DNA of 64,000 nt from Epiperipatus broadwayi. Taxonomy: Eukaryota > Onychophora > Udeonychophora > Euonychophora > Peripatidae. The notes beneath the pieces were generated by a model, which was given only the letters and a program-made list of their open reading frames with translations, was not told the origin of the DNA and did not search any database. Position numbers and translations under genes: made by a program. This document shows, piece after piece, positions 21,566 to 31,620 of the stretch. Where the stretch lies: contig JAQFVV010000013.1 of NCBI GenBank assembly GCA_028023455.1, forward strand, positions 5,708,001 through 5,772,000, given 5' to 3'. How positions within the stretch are numbered: the first letter of the stretch is position 1; the number at the start of each line of letters is the position of its first letter.

Positions 21566-22745
21566 TTGCTTAATCATCGGACTCCATTGTATTCTCCACC
21601 ATTCTTATTCTAATGAAAACAATTGATAATTATCATTGTAATATAAAGGATAAATTTGAAAACCATTTTAAGATTTTTTGCATTGCATCCAAATCAGGTT
21701 TATAAGAATGACTAGACCTTCTAGCTTTCTAAAACAAAACTTTTCACTTATTTCCATAAATATTCATTATATTTACCCAGATACCAAGATACTAGAATCA
21801 TTATAAAAAGTGCACTACTTTTATATTTAATTTACAGTTATTTTATATTTTGATAGGTCCTATCAAATTTATTACTGATATGATTTCTCTTTGCTTCTGG
21901 GATTTTGAAGACCTTATAATAATAACAATTTTTATCACATTGGTAACATTTTGTCCATCAATAGTCTGCATATTTTGCAGTTGCATTTCTTTACTTTCAA
22001 ATCCCTTTATTTCTTCTATAAGGAACATCATTTTTTTGTTACTGGGCCTTTAATTTTTCTAAATCATTTTATTTTTATAGTGGCAAATGCGATCCAGCTA
22101 GGAAAAATTAATTTTCTTAATCAATAAAATTTTTCCAACATCCCTCATTCATCTAGAAGTCAGTGCTCAGTTTTTTTTTTCAAATTCCTATTTGGCATCC
22201 TGGTAATAATCTTTTCATAACTAATTTATGATAGGATTCTGCAGTACATAAGTCACTCTCTCATTAATGTTCTAATTTCAATATTCTTATAATAAAATGA
22301 TTGTCTCCACTCTCCTAATTCATTTATTCAAATTGGCATAACCTTTTTTCAAATTTTTTATTTGAATTTCTCTCATAATGTAATTTAATCATTGTTTGCA
22401 ATATTCTTATGGTTCTAAATGAGGAAAGGATTAAAAAAAAAATCTCTGAATAATTTTATCCCTTATCTAATAATTTCATTATATAACCCTAAATTTTTCA
22501 GTTTTACTTTTTTCAATTGGAAAGTTTGATTATTAAATAAATTTTTTGAATTAAAAAAAAACTGAAGTTTTTCAGTTTTGTAGATTTTTTTAAAAAAAAT
22601 ATAGAATTGATAAGTTGAAGAAAAAAATCGCTGAATAATCTGAGGCATTTTAAACAAAAAATAGGGGGAGGGGGGATTGAACAGTACAATAAATTTTGAT
22701 TAATATAAGCATATATTTTAAGCAGTTTATAATACATTTACATAG
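21566..22745. other. Non-coding AT-rich stretch
   Basis: Short open frames on both strands at 21843-22053 and 22463-22737 have AT-biased content and overlap antisense. No gene is supported. Confidence 0.45.
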
Positions 22746-22759
22746 TATACAGAAAGTAC

Positions 22760-22888
22760 CAAAACATCACATGATCACCATTTCTTATGCGTATGCAAGC
22801 TGTTAATAACAGTAGCAAACTCTGCACACAATAGTGCCATTTAGTGCTTGCACTGAATGGCATTACTGTATGAAGAGTTTGCTATTGC
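22760..22888. mobile_element. Minimal family 1 derivative lacking the hammerhead
   Basis: This 129-bp copy keeps only the two outer ends of family 1: CATCACATGATCACCATTTC and the inverted terminal blocks CAAACTCTGCACACAATAGTG and CATTACTGTATGAAGAGTTTG. It has its own 14-bp target duplication, TATACAGAAAGTAC (22746-22759) and TATGCAGAAAGTGC (22889-22902), with two transitions. The ribozyme and the whole middle are gone, so either it was deleted before insertion or retrotransposition only needs the ends. Confidence 0.65.
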
Positions 22889-22902
22889 TATGCAGAAAGT
22901 GC

Positions 22903-24170
22903 ACGCACACAAAACTGTAAATGGTAAAATTAATATTAACCTAAATTTTAGCATTAAAATGCTATGGGATGAGGTACAATGTTAAAATCAGGAAAATTCA
23001 CAAACCCAAAAAACTCTACTAGGAATTAAGGGATCCAAATTAAATTAATAACCAAGTAATTATTATTCTGCACATAGAATAGTATAGTGTTTGCTTTTAA
23101 AAAGCATTAGATCAATCAACAGAGGTATTTACAGTTATTAAAAAACAACAAAAATTGATGCTAACTATTATCATATATATAATCATTAAAAGCCAGTCAA
23201 CATTTAGACAATCCAAATATCATTAACAATCAACAATTTCAAACTGTTATCAAAGCAACTTACTTTTAACAATATATAAGTATGCAACTTGTCAATTCAA
23301 AATATTAAGATGTATTTGAATTTCAGGCTGCTAGTTTAACAAAGTAAAAAAGATGACTTCTGAATGAAAGATATATTAGACTTAAGAAAATCCTCATTGA
23401 TGAAAGCCATAATACATTTTCTAATCTGGGGATATAGATAAAACAGCATTTCGTACGGATTTAATAAATATTATCTACTGATTTCTCAAACTGAGTATAG
23501 TTTGCTTTTGAATAATATTATACAAATAGGAATAATGATTTTTCTTTTTGCAAATAACTTTTCAGAAGTATATTTGTGAAAGAAAACTTGATCAGTTTAT
23601 CATGCCCTAAAATTTGCAATATATATATTGACTTTAAATATGGAAGAAATAGTTTTGCGAACTTTTTTAGAAATCAATGTGATTACCTAAATTTTTTTAC
23701 AAAATTTATCATAAAGAACAATTTTAACTTTATTATATGTGTCACGACAAGAATGTGACTCATTATTTTAACTTGAACTTTTAAACATGTCATAAACTTA
23801 TTGAGTTTTTTAAAAAAATAATTACAAAATTATACAGTAATTATTTTCTCTCCCCCATAACTTATGTCAATAATAAGAAAGAAAAATACCCTAGTTAAAT
23901 ATTACAAGTAAAATTTTTTTTAACAATAAGAACTTTGTTGAAACGCGGAAATTCTTTAAATTATATATATATCTTAGACAAATAATTAAATTCGCATTAT
24001 TAATGATCTAGCGCATTTAAAATATAGTTATTCTTATATTTTTAAAAATGATGTCATGAAATATTTCACTATTAGATTTTTTTGCAACTGAGGAATTTAT
24101 CTATTTTTATCCGGACAACTTATGGACGGATAAGACTGTTCAGTGGCTTTTCTTACTTATCTGAAAATTC
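22903..24170. other. Non-coding stretch with a decayed hammerhead relic at about 23389-23440
   Basis: At about 23389, TCCTCATTGATGAAAGCCAT and, after a short gap, TTTTCTAATCTGGGGATATA recall family 1 (UCCUCA, UUGAUGA, AAGC, then GAAA altered to UUUUC, UCUGGGGAUAU). It is a strongly eroded copy. The rest is AT-rich without genes. Confidence 0.45.
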
Positions 24171-24183
24171 TCGTCACTAGAGC

Positions 24184-24230
24184 GCGGAAGACACTTCCGT
24201 CTTATATGACGTAATTTCACCGCCATATTA
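24184..24230 (+). promoter_or_regulatory. Candidate TATA-less promoter (ETS pair, CRE, YY1 site)
   Basis: Within 47 bp there is an inverted pair of ETS-type sites, GCGGAAG and CTTCCGT (24184-24200), then a CRE-like TGACGTAA (24207-24214), then CCGCCATATT, a YY1-type site (24220-24229). This set is typical of housekeeping promoters in animals, where YY1 sites often sit just at or after the start. The patch stands out by GC content from the AT-rich surroundings. Orientation is a guess; the YY1 site in this orientation and the splice donor downstream favour the plus strand. Confidence 0.45.
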
Positions 24231-24410
24231 TTAGTTTGAGTAGTTTTAAGTCCTGACTGTGTTGGGGGAACACTGGAGACCATCAGGATTTTGCTCTCCT
24301 GCCAAATTGTGCCATTTTTTTTTATAATTAATTACATTTTAAGTTAAATTATTAATTACTTAATGGGTTTTCTATAGCTAAACAAGATTCCCAATTTGTG
24401 GGGGAAAAAG
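24231..24410 (+). other. Possible untranslated first exon
   Basis: Downstream of the candidate promoter lies a less AT-rich segment with GTTGGGGGAACACTGGAGAC, ending at GGGGGAAAAAG followed by GTAAAAC, a fair splice donor at 24411. No long ORF starts in it, so it would be a 5' UTR exon of a gene whose coding exons lie outside the window or were not recognised. Alternatively it is a non-coding RNA or chance. Confidence 0.3.
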
Positions 24411-24419
24411 GTAAAACAT

Positions 24420-25182
24420 TTTTCTTTTTATAATGAACAAGTATTTCCGGTTAGTATAGCTTACTTGAATATAGGGATGTGTTGATAAAATTAGATAAAA
24501 TATTAAATAATATTCAGTTATATTCAGCAATCTTGTATTATTGAGTTTGTCTTATTAATTTTAATATATATTTGTAAATTTGTTGTTCAATTTGTCTATT
24601 GCACGTGCTTTTTTTTATTATTTTGGTTTGTTGCCGGTTCGTAAACGTTACTCAGTTAACTGTTGGACAACATCGTCAACACTGTGGACCTTTAAATAAA
24701 ATTTAGATTTCAAAGACTGACGGATAAACAATATAATAATTGGAAATTTATGAGTAATTGTTAAATACGGATCTAGTCTTATTCTATTTATTTTTTTAAA
24801 TATAACTATTATTAAATGGGGGAAAAAATTTACATCACTAATTTAAGAATTAGTACTGGATACAATTTCAATGTTGAACAGTGCTAATTTTCAAGTTATT
24901 AGTAATGAAGATTTAAACGATCTAGAAAATTTCTAGTTTTTTTTAAAAAAAAAAAACAATCATGTAAGGTGAATAACTTGTTAAATGATATTTATAATTG
25001 CTTAAGGTACACATATACTCTGATAAGTAGTTCATTAGCTTTTATTATTATTAATTTATATAGTGGAATAAAATACGCCAATGTTTATTTTATTAATTAA
25101 AAATAGTAGTTTTGTGGTGATAGTGTTTATATGAAACAATGATAGATCAAACATTTTTATTTCCCTGCATAAACAATCATAC
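24420..25182. other. Non-coding AT-rich stretch
   Basis: No gene or repeat is identified. A less AT-rich tract, GGTTTGTTGCCGGTTCGTAA to GTCAACACTGTGG, lies near 24626-24687 but has no coding signal. Confidence 0.4.
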
Positions 25183-25196
25183 AAGAACATATTTTA

Positions 25197-25601
25197 CTAT
25201 AAACTCATCAACACTCCTTTAACACTTTAAGCAAATATTTTTATTTATTATGACAGTTTCGACTGTACTAGCAGTCTTCGTCAGATCTACAACATAAAAA
25301 ATTAGACAAATATTATATCAATACAACCAAAATTATTATTCTTCATATTCTCATATAAAATTATAATAAAACAAAATAATATAAAGCAAAAACAACTCAA
25401 TCCAAAACCTTTCAACCAAAATTTTTCCAAATCTTTTAAAAACCCAAAACATAAAAACTAAACTATAATAAAAAAATAACAAAAAAAATAAATAAAAATA
25501 TTTGCTTAAAGTGTTAAAGGAGTGTTGATGAGTTTATAGTTAAATATAAAAAGAAGCAAAATATAGAGGGAGAAAGAAGAAATGGATAAGAGTTATATGT
25601 G
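25197..25601 (-). mobile_element. Family 4 hammerhead retroelement with 14-bp target duplication
   Basis: The 405-bp insert is bounded by a perfect 14-bp direct repeat, AAGAACATATTTTA, at 25183-25196 and 25602-25615. Inside are two perfect 52-bp inverted arms (25196-25247 and 25489-25540) starting ACTATAAACTCATCAACACT. A hammerhead-like motif lies on the minus strand next to the left arm. The duplication length and non-terminal inverted repeats argue for retrotransposition and against a DNA transposon. It has no coding potential and the middle is A-rich. The perfect duplication and arms suggest a young insertion. Confidence 0.75.
25241..25300 (-). ncRNA. Hammerhead-like motif, family 4
   Basis: The minus strand reads CUGACGA (RC of 25278-25284), A, the hairpin GACUG-CUAGUA-CAGUC, GAAA (RC of 25257-25260), CUG, UC, then AUAAUAAAUA. 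All core residues are present and stem II is a perfect 5-bp helix, but with an extra A after the box. Stem III would be one or two pairs. Stem I is weak: AU/AU, an internal loop, then UUUAU/AUAAA. The predicted cut lies between 25252 and 25251. The core match is good; the flanking helix is the weak point. Confidence 0.55.
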
Positions 25602-25777
25602 AAGAACATATTTTATGGTATTTTAGATGTAATAATATATTGGACTACTTCCATCATGTACCATTAAATGTTGAATGTGTAGAAAATTTGAAACTTTATT
25701 TAAACTTTTCAAATACTAACAACTGTTAGTAATAAACTCAAAGTCAACACAGGTTAGTAGATTTCACAACGTTTGGA

Positions 25778-25921
25778 GTGGTATTATGTCCCCTTCTTCT
25801 TCAGGTGTTGCTGGCCTGATGAATGACAATGCTAGCGTAGGAATCAAACTTATATTCTCAGATTGTTGAATATCAAACTTTAAGGCAACACTAACCAATT
25901 GAACTTATCTACTAACTTGTG
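25778..25921 (-). mobile_element. tRNA-derived SINE (family A), 5' part
   Basis: The minus strand has a tRNA-like head: AGTTCAATTGGTTAGTGTTG as the A-box region (RC of about 25887-25906) and AAGTTTGATTCCTA as the B box (RC of about 25838-25851). The unique body GCATTGTCATTCATCAGGCC and AGCAACACCTGAAGAAGAAG follows. A second copy is at 28548-28660. The family 1 element at 25922 inserted at its 5' edge, so this SINE is older than that insertion. Confidence 0.65.
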
Positions 25922-26383
25922 CCACATAATCACTATCTCTTATACTAGCACATAATTGTTTATAAACAAGGCAAAACTCTCCATACAGTAGTGCCACCCT
26001 GTGCCAACCAGAGTAATCAATGGATGCCAGAAGAGCCAAAGACACCAAAATGTATGGGTGCTGAACTGAGTTCAGACCCATATGACTATATAAGCTATTG
26101 AGCTTAGATTGAAAATATTTTTGTGTTTTTAATTTTATTCTCATAGTTTTATAGTTAAGTAGAGATAAAAGGTGATTGCTGGAGCATTACATTAGATCCT
26201 AAGATCTAGATGCAGTGCTCTCAGATCCAAAGCTCCTCACTGACAAAGGCCACAAGCCAGAAACTAGTCTGGGGATATTGGATGAGTAGGCATTAGATGG
26301 GATTTTATGCACAAGCCTTCTGGCATCCATTGATTACTCTGGTTGGCACAGGGTGACACTACTGTATGGAGAGTTTTGCCTTG
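25922..26383 (+). mobile_element. Family 1 hammerhead retroelement, truncated inverted copy
   Basis: A short minus-oriented arm (ACAAGGCAAAACTCTCC to GGATGCCAGAAG) is fused directly to a plus-oriented unit that runs from AGCCAAAGACACCAAAATG to the GTTTTGCCTTG end. It is bounded by an exact 14-bp direct repeat, TCTACTAACTTGTG, at 25908-25921 and 26384-26397. It inserted into a tRNA-derived SINE. Unlike the 12 and 34 kb copies, the minus-strand ribozyme is missing because that arm is cut short. Confidence 0.8.
26234..26275 (+). ncRNA. Hammerhead-like motif, family 1 (G8 lost)
   Basis: It reads UCCUCA, CUGACAA, AGGC-CACAA-GCCA, GAAA, CUAG, UC, UGGGGA. The only core fault is G8 to A. The same change is seen in the 12472 copy, so both may descend from a dead source that spread by help from others. 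Confidence 0.6.
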
Positions 26384-26397
26384 TCTACTAACTTGTG

Positions 26398-27639
26398 TTT
26401 GTCTATTTGTTTATTTTTCTACTAAGAGTTGTTTGTATTTGGAAAAGTTTAAATAAAATTTAAATTTTTTTAGACATTCAACATTTAATGATAGATGACG
26501 AAAATAATACAACATTATCACACATCTTCTATATTTACATAGGAGAGCATATTAAAGTTTATAATATTGATGTTAATATAAATTGTATTAAAGTGATGAC
26601 AATCAATGACAGATTATAATTAATGCTCAAGTATTATCAATTAGTTATAGTATACTTTTGTATAGGATACTTTGAGATTCAGAAAATTATTTGCCACATT
26701 TGTCAAAATTAACATTTCCAAACTAGTCGCCATAAGATTTATACATGTATAATGCCCTTTACACATATATGATGTTTTTGTAGGATACTACAGTAATTAT
26801 ACAGTGTGAACTTAGACTAAAGTTTTCTGGATTTATTTCCAGGTAATGTAAAGAAATAAAAAAAATCTCATTTTGGAGAAATGATTAAAACTCTTGTGCC
26901 TGAGTATTACTTGGTTTCTTAATTACCTGAAAGTCAGGTTAATTTAACTAGGCAAGAATATTGTGACAGATCAATAACACTTGATCATCATAAATAGTTT
27001 GCCATTAATTGATATCTTCTTAACTCAATTTATTATAGCATATTAATATTTAAAGTTATATCCTAAATTTTAATTATGTGGGAATATTTATAAAAAAAAT
27101 TTGTATTTTAATTCAAAACATATATCTAAATTTTATATGTAGACTTATTTAATTATGTGAATTGCACTTTACTTGTTTGAGGCAGAATTTAAAATACATT
27201 GTCGATTGTGTATAAGTAGATAAAAAGAAATTAAGGAAGATAAAAATAATTAAAATTAGTGATGCAGAAAAATGATGCAGTAGTTTTGTGATGTTAGAAT
27301 TAGGGATGTTTTCTTGATAAACTGTAGACATGGATAAAAGATAGAAGTTTAAGCAGGTTTAGTAATATGTTTGGGAAAAATATATGAGAAATAGTAAATT
27401 TAAGATTTAAAAATAGGGAATGAAGAAAATTGCAAATGAATATTTTTTTTTAGAACTAATAGAACTAGTATGAAAAAATAGAATAAACATAGTTTAAAAA
27501 ATTTAAAAGAAAGAAAAAAGCCATATAGATAGTATAACAATGACAACAACAAAAAGAACTTAGGGAATAAAAAATAAAAGTAAATAGGATAGTTATTGAG
27601 GGGGAAAAAAATTTAAAATAGAATTAAGCTGGAAATGAG
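26398..27639. other. Non-coding AT-rich stretch
   Basis: No gene or defined repeat. Confidence 0.45.
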
Positions 27640-28420
27640 ATTTAATAAGAATTAAAAATGCAGGAGGGAAAGTTGTACAAATATTTGAGATTATTATGAA
27701 GATAAATAGGTAAGAAAAAACTATTTTGAAAATGAATAGAAGAAAATGTGAAGATAAGGAAGAATTTAGGAAAAAAAAAGTTTAAAATGAAAAACTTGGA
27801 TTAAAAAGTGAATTATTGTAAGAATTATTAATTTGATTGAAGATGGATAGAATAATAAACATGGAATTGAATAGAGCAGTAGTTAAATCAAAAAGAGAAA
27901 GCAAGAGGAATGGATGAAGTGGCAGTTATGAGAATATATGTAAACATTAGATTAAGTGAAAACTAATAAAATTATTGATTAGAATAAGATTTAAGAAGAA
28001 TAGAAAATTGGAGAGAATTAGATTATTATATAAAGGAAAGGGAAAGCATTACTATTAAGTCATTAATTACTTATAGACCAGTAGTGATAACATTTTTAGA
28101 ATGTAAAATATTTATAATAATGGATAGATTTAGAAGATAGATAGAAGAACATAAAATCTTTGAGTAGAATCACAAAAGATTTTATTCATCATTTTTCATT
28201 TGATTAAAGTGAGTTGTGAGGAAGTAAACAATTATATATGGCATTCTTATAGGAAAAGCTTATGATAAGATTATAGGAATAGATTATCTTGAAAATATGA
28301 CAATAGATTTGGGGTTTAAATAATTTTTATAGATACCAACTGGGGGATGTAGAATAAATGGAAATTAAATATGAAATAGAGTTGAAATAGAGATATTCAT
28401 TTGTAGTTATATGTTGAACT
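27640..28420 (+). pseudogene. Very old LINE reverse-transcriptase relic, part 1
   Basis: Read on the plus strand with many stops and frame changes, pieces resemble a non-LTR reverse transcriptase: RPVVITFLECKIF near 28078, then IEEHKIF, then IYGILIGKAYDKI near 28230, which recalls the 'ID..KAYDR' first catalytic block (the key Asp appears lost). The region is unusually poor in C on this strand. The likely continuation is at 30390-31620, interrupted by SINEs and hairpins. The original family cannot be named. It could be an over-read of AT-rich sequence. Confidence 0.35.
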
Positions 28421-28547
28421 ATCTCTTCCATCTAATTGAATTATTAAATGTTTTTAGAAAGATTCACATTTTTATTATCTATATTTTCCCTAGTACATTT
28501 ATCTTTTAATAATAACATTCAGTTTAGTATAGAATATTTCAAAGTGT

Positions 28548-28660
28548 TATTCTTTCTTGTTCAGCTGTTACTGGCTTGATTAATGACATTGCTAATATAG
28601 GAATCGAATCAGTAATCATAAATTCATAAATAACTAAGCTATTTTGCTCTTGTTTTTTTT
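28548..28660 (-). mobile_element. tRNA-derived SINE (family A), second copy
   Basis: The minus strand has a B box, TGATTCGATTCCTA, followed by TTAGCAATGTCATTAATCAAG and CCAGTAACAGCTGAACAAGA. This matches the body of the 25778-25921 copy. The A-box side is more decayed (ATAGCTTAGTTATTTATGAA). It lies between the two parts of the old LINE relic and probably inserted into it. Confidence 0.6.
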
Positions 28661-28859
28661 TTCAAATTGTAAATTCCTTCAACACATCTTGTCAGCTTTT
28701 CCTTTTGGAAATTGCTGAATCATCTTCCTCTAAACTTGATTTAGTTATTCTTCTGTTTTTTATAAGTAAAGTATCATCATATTTTTTTGGATATTACTTC
28801 TATTTTCTATGCTTTTATATTAACTTGCCTTGTCTATGTTCTGTCAGGATGTCCAGTGA

Positions 28860-28945
28860 AAAAAAAAAGATTCCCATTTAGAATTCGAACTCACATATGC
28901 TTCACAGGAAAAATCCTTCATAACTGAGTCAACGAAAACATTATA
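28860..28945 (-). mobile_element. tRNA-like SINE relic
   Basis: The minus strand has TTGACTCAGTTATGAAGG (A-box-like) about 30 nt before GAGTTCGAATTCTA (B-box-like), which is normal tRNA spacing. An acceptor stem cannot be made, and sequence after the B box is AAATGGGAATC and poly-T. It is probably the head of another SINE type and not an active tRNA gene. Confidence 0.45.
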
Positions 28946-29298
28946 TTTGTAGAATAAAATTTTGTTCATATTGATTTAATTCATACTTAATTAATTAAAA
29001 ATAATTATTTTCTACTAAAATCTGAATTATTCTTCTGAAATAATTTTTGCCTAAATATTTTGTGAAAAAAAAAATGCGTTAAAAAAAGTTAAAGAATTAT
29101 ATGCTATCATTTCCAAAATCAAAATGAAGAAATAGAACTCAAAATTATTGACAGTAGGTACTTTCTGAGAGTACAAGAAACAATAAAAAAGAGATCGAAT
29201 ATTTAAATTGAAATTATATGTTTTATTTGTAACTAAAAAGTAAAAAAAAATAAAAAAAATGTAAAAAAAAAGATTTTTTAAAAGTAATGCTTTTATAT

Positions 29299-29626
29299 AA
29301 ATAGCTGATTAAAAAGTACAAAATAACAAAGTAATCCCCTCTCCATTTGCCATTCTTGGAAAATATCAGAAATATTAAGAATTTAGACTTGTTATAAAAC
29401 AATTGAAAATTGCAGTAATATTGTTGTTTCATAAAAGCATTTTAGGCCTTTTACATTTTTATGATTTATTTGAGCCTCAAATGCTTTTATGAAATGACAA
29501 TATTCCTGCAATTTCCAATTGTTTTATAAGAAGTCTAGATTCTTAAGATATCTGATATTTTCCAAGAATGGCAAATTAACTGAGAGATGACTACTTTGTT
29601 ATTTTGGACATTTTAGTTGGCTATTT
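29299..29626. repeat. Foldback MITE, about 140-bp arms
   Basis: AAATAGCTGATTAAAAAGTAC to AAAAGCATTTTAGGCC is mirrored by GAGCCTCAAATGCTTTTATG to TTTTAGTTGGCTATTT. Internal matches include GCCATTCTTGGAAAATATCAG and AAACAATTGAAAATTGCAG with their reverse complements. The loop is about 25 bp. No coding or hammerhead motif. The arms have diverged by scattered substitutions and small indels. Confidence 0.7.
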
Positions 29627-29689
29627 ACATAAAATCATCATAATAATAAATAAATAAATAATCATAACTTTTAAATATCTGTAATTATA

Positions 29690-30005
29690 AAGTGGAATAA
29701 CTATCTACCACTGAGTTATGTAGAGCCAAAAATCAGTATTCCACTTAATGTTCAAAAGGTTGATAAAAGTAAGACTCATTCTTCATCCTTTGAATATATT
29801 AATGGTCATTGCAGATCATGGTGATTGCAGATCATTTAATCTGTATATAAATTAAAACAATAGACACAATTCACCATATGATTTAAAAACTTAAGTCAAA
29901 AATTAAGCTTATATAACAACACAGCCCAAAGATAGAAAGATATCTTGCTATCTTTTCGTTGATTTTTGATGCTCCATAACTCAGTGGGAGATAGTTACTT
30001 TGCTT
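29690..30005. repeat. Second foldback with about 45-bp arms
   Basis: GTGGAATAACTATCTACCAC and TGAGTTATGTAGAGCCAAAAATCA (29691-29734) are the reverse complement, with mismatches, of TGATTTTTGATGCTCCATAAC and TCAGTGGGAGATAGTTACTT (29961-30003). About 225 bp of unrelated sequence lies between. It sits 60 bp from the 29299-29626 foldback. Confidence 0.6.
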
Positions 30006-30076
30006 TGCAATAAAAGCATTATTTAAAAAAAAATATTTTTTTTTACATTTTATTTTTTTCCTTATCTTCATGTTTG

Positions 30077-30180
30077 GAGTCGCCTCATTAGCTAGAGCAT
30101 CACCTCAAAATTCAGTATTTATGAACTTAAAGGTTACTAGTTCATTCATTATTTCTGGCAATCATTAGTCAGTCTAGCAA
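30077..30180 (+). mobile_element. tRNA-like SINE relic
   Basis: TCGCCTCATTAGCTAGAGCA is A-box-like and AAAGGTTACTAGTTCATTCA is a decayed B box (compare GGTTCGATTCC). Spacing is about 40-50 nt, close to a tRNA. ATTTCTGGCAATCATTAG follows. It is read as a SINE head. Confidence 0.4.
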
Positions 30181-30389
30181 AATCTAAAGAAGATAGGAGA
30201 ATATTATTCTAAATATGATATTTTATATTAATCCTTGTTATTATTAACAGTTGAACATATTTAGAAAAATTGAATTATTTAAAAAACATTTAATAGTTCA
30301 ACTAATTATGAAAATAGTCTATTATGTAACTACAAATAAAATACTGTCATCACAAATCTTCAGAAAAATAGGAATAGTCATTGTCATTT

Positions 30390-31620
30390 TTATTACTTAT
30401 TTTGTGTTTTTGAGAATTAGAAGTTGAGATAGAAAGATTAGGGAAAGAATTAAGGATACTCACTACCTGGAAAATATGCAATTAGGCAGTACTATTTTTT
30501 TGTGAATGATATGACATTTTTGTTAGTAATATAATGGAGCCTTTTTTAGAAAAATGTGTAGAGATAGGAAAAAATAATGAAAATTAAATTCAGAAAAGAA
30601 AATTTTAAGTTATTAATAATTAAAATGAATAGTAATATTGAAGGATGGGAAATGTAAGTGTTTATTTAAAAGAAATGAGAGACTAGAATTATATATATAT
30701 ATAAAGTTGGCTGAGAATTAGAGTTTAAACATAAACCAAAATAAATATATAATGTGAATGATTTAAAATATTGTATGTTTTTTATATAACATTTTTGAAT
30801 GATGATATCTATGCCAACATTTGAAAATGAAGCAATTTGCATTACTAGTGGACTCAGAAATTTTAAAATAGAAATCATTAACAGAAATGAGGCTATTCAG
30901 TCTTTTTTTCATATTGAAAGCAAATGGAAATTTTTTTTGTAAGGCTACATTATATGAATGACAGTAAATTAGTGTGATCCATAAGCATTTAGGAAGAGAA
31001 AAGAGGATAGATAAATTGATTAAGAAAAAAGAAGTAGAGTTATGGAAAATGAATAAGAAAAATAGTTTAAATTATCTAGGAATAAAAAATTTAACGTGTG
31101 AAAACATCTGTTATTACTAGAAAGAGCTTATTATTATTTGGAGCAATGACAGGAACTTTGATACCAAGAAAATAGACAATAGTATGATAAGAATTTGATT
31201 GTAGATTTGGGTTATTTTTGGGGAGGAGGGAAATGGAATTTTATTTTTGGAACATAGGGTTTGAAAAAATAGCATTTTATTATATGGAAAGTGGGAGGCA
31301 TATGAAGATGAGAGAAATGAAAGAAGTAGACATTTTTGTTTTTTTGTTTCTGCTTTTAAAATGATGTAGAAGAATATGATATTAGAACTGACAAAATATA
31401 TTTTATTAAAATCAGATGGAAGATAAAGAGTTATGTCAGTGCTGGATAACTTGATAATAATAGATTGAAGAAGGTAGTAAATAAGAGAAAAAAATATAGA
31501 TGGACTTACAATATTATGAAAGGTGTATAAGTGTTTGTGTATATATATATGTTTGTATGTCATTATAATACCGATGTGCATTCATTATAAAATTTATCTG
31601 ACTCATGAATAAAAAATGTT
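30390..31620 (+). pseudogene. Very old LINE reverse-transcriptase relic, part 2
   Basis: The translated plus strand gives FVNDMTFLLV near 30500, which fits the 'YADDM.LLA' catalytic block with the first Asp changed to Asn. Further pieces, such as SLLLFGAMTGTLIPRK near 31120, resemble the thumb/C-terminal part of non-LTR elements. Stops and frame changes are frequent. The 154-codon minus-strand frame at 31117-31581 is an antisense artefact of this C-poor strand. Confidence 0.35.

Noticed and set aside
31117-31581. 154-codon minus-strand open frame
   Set aside because: Composition is that of AT-rich antisense (I, L, F, S, Y, K) with no domain. The plus strand here reads as a decayed LINE, so the long frame follows from the low C content of that strand.
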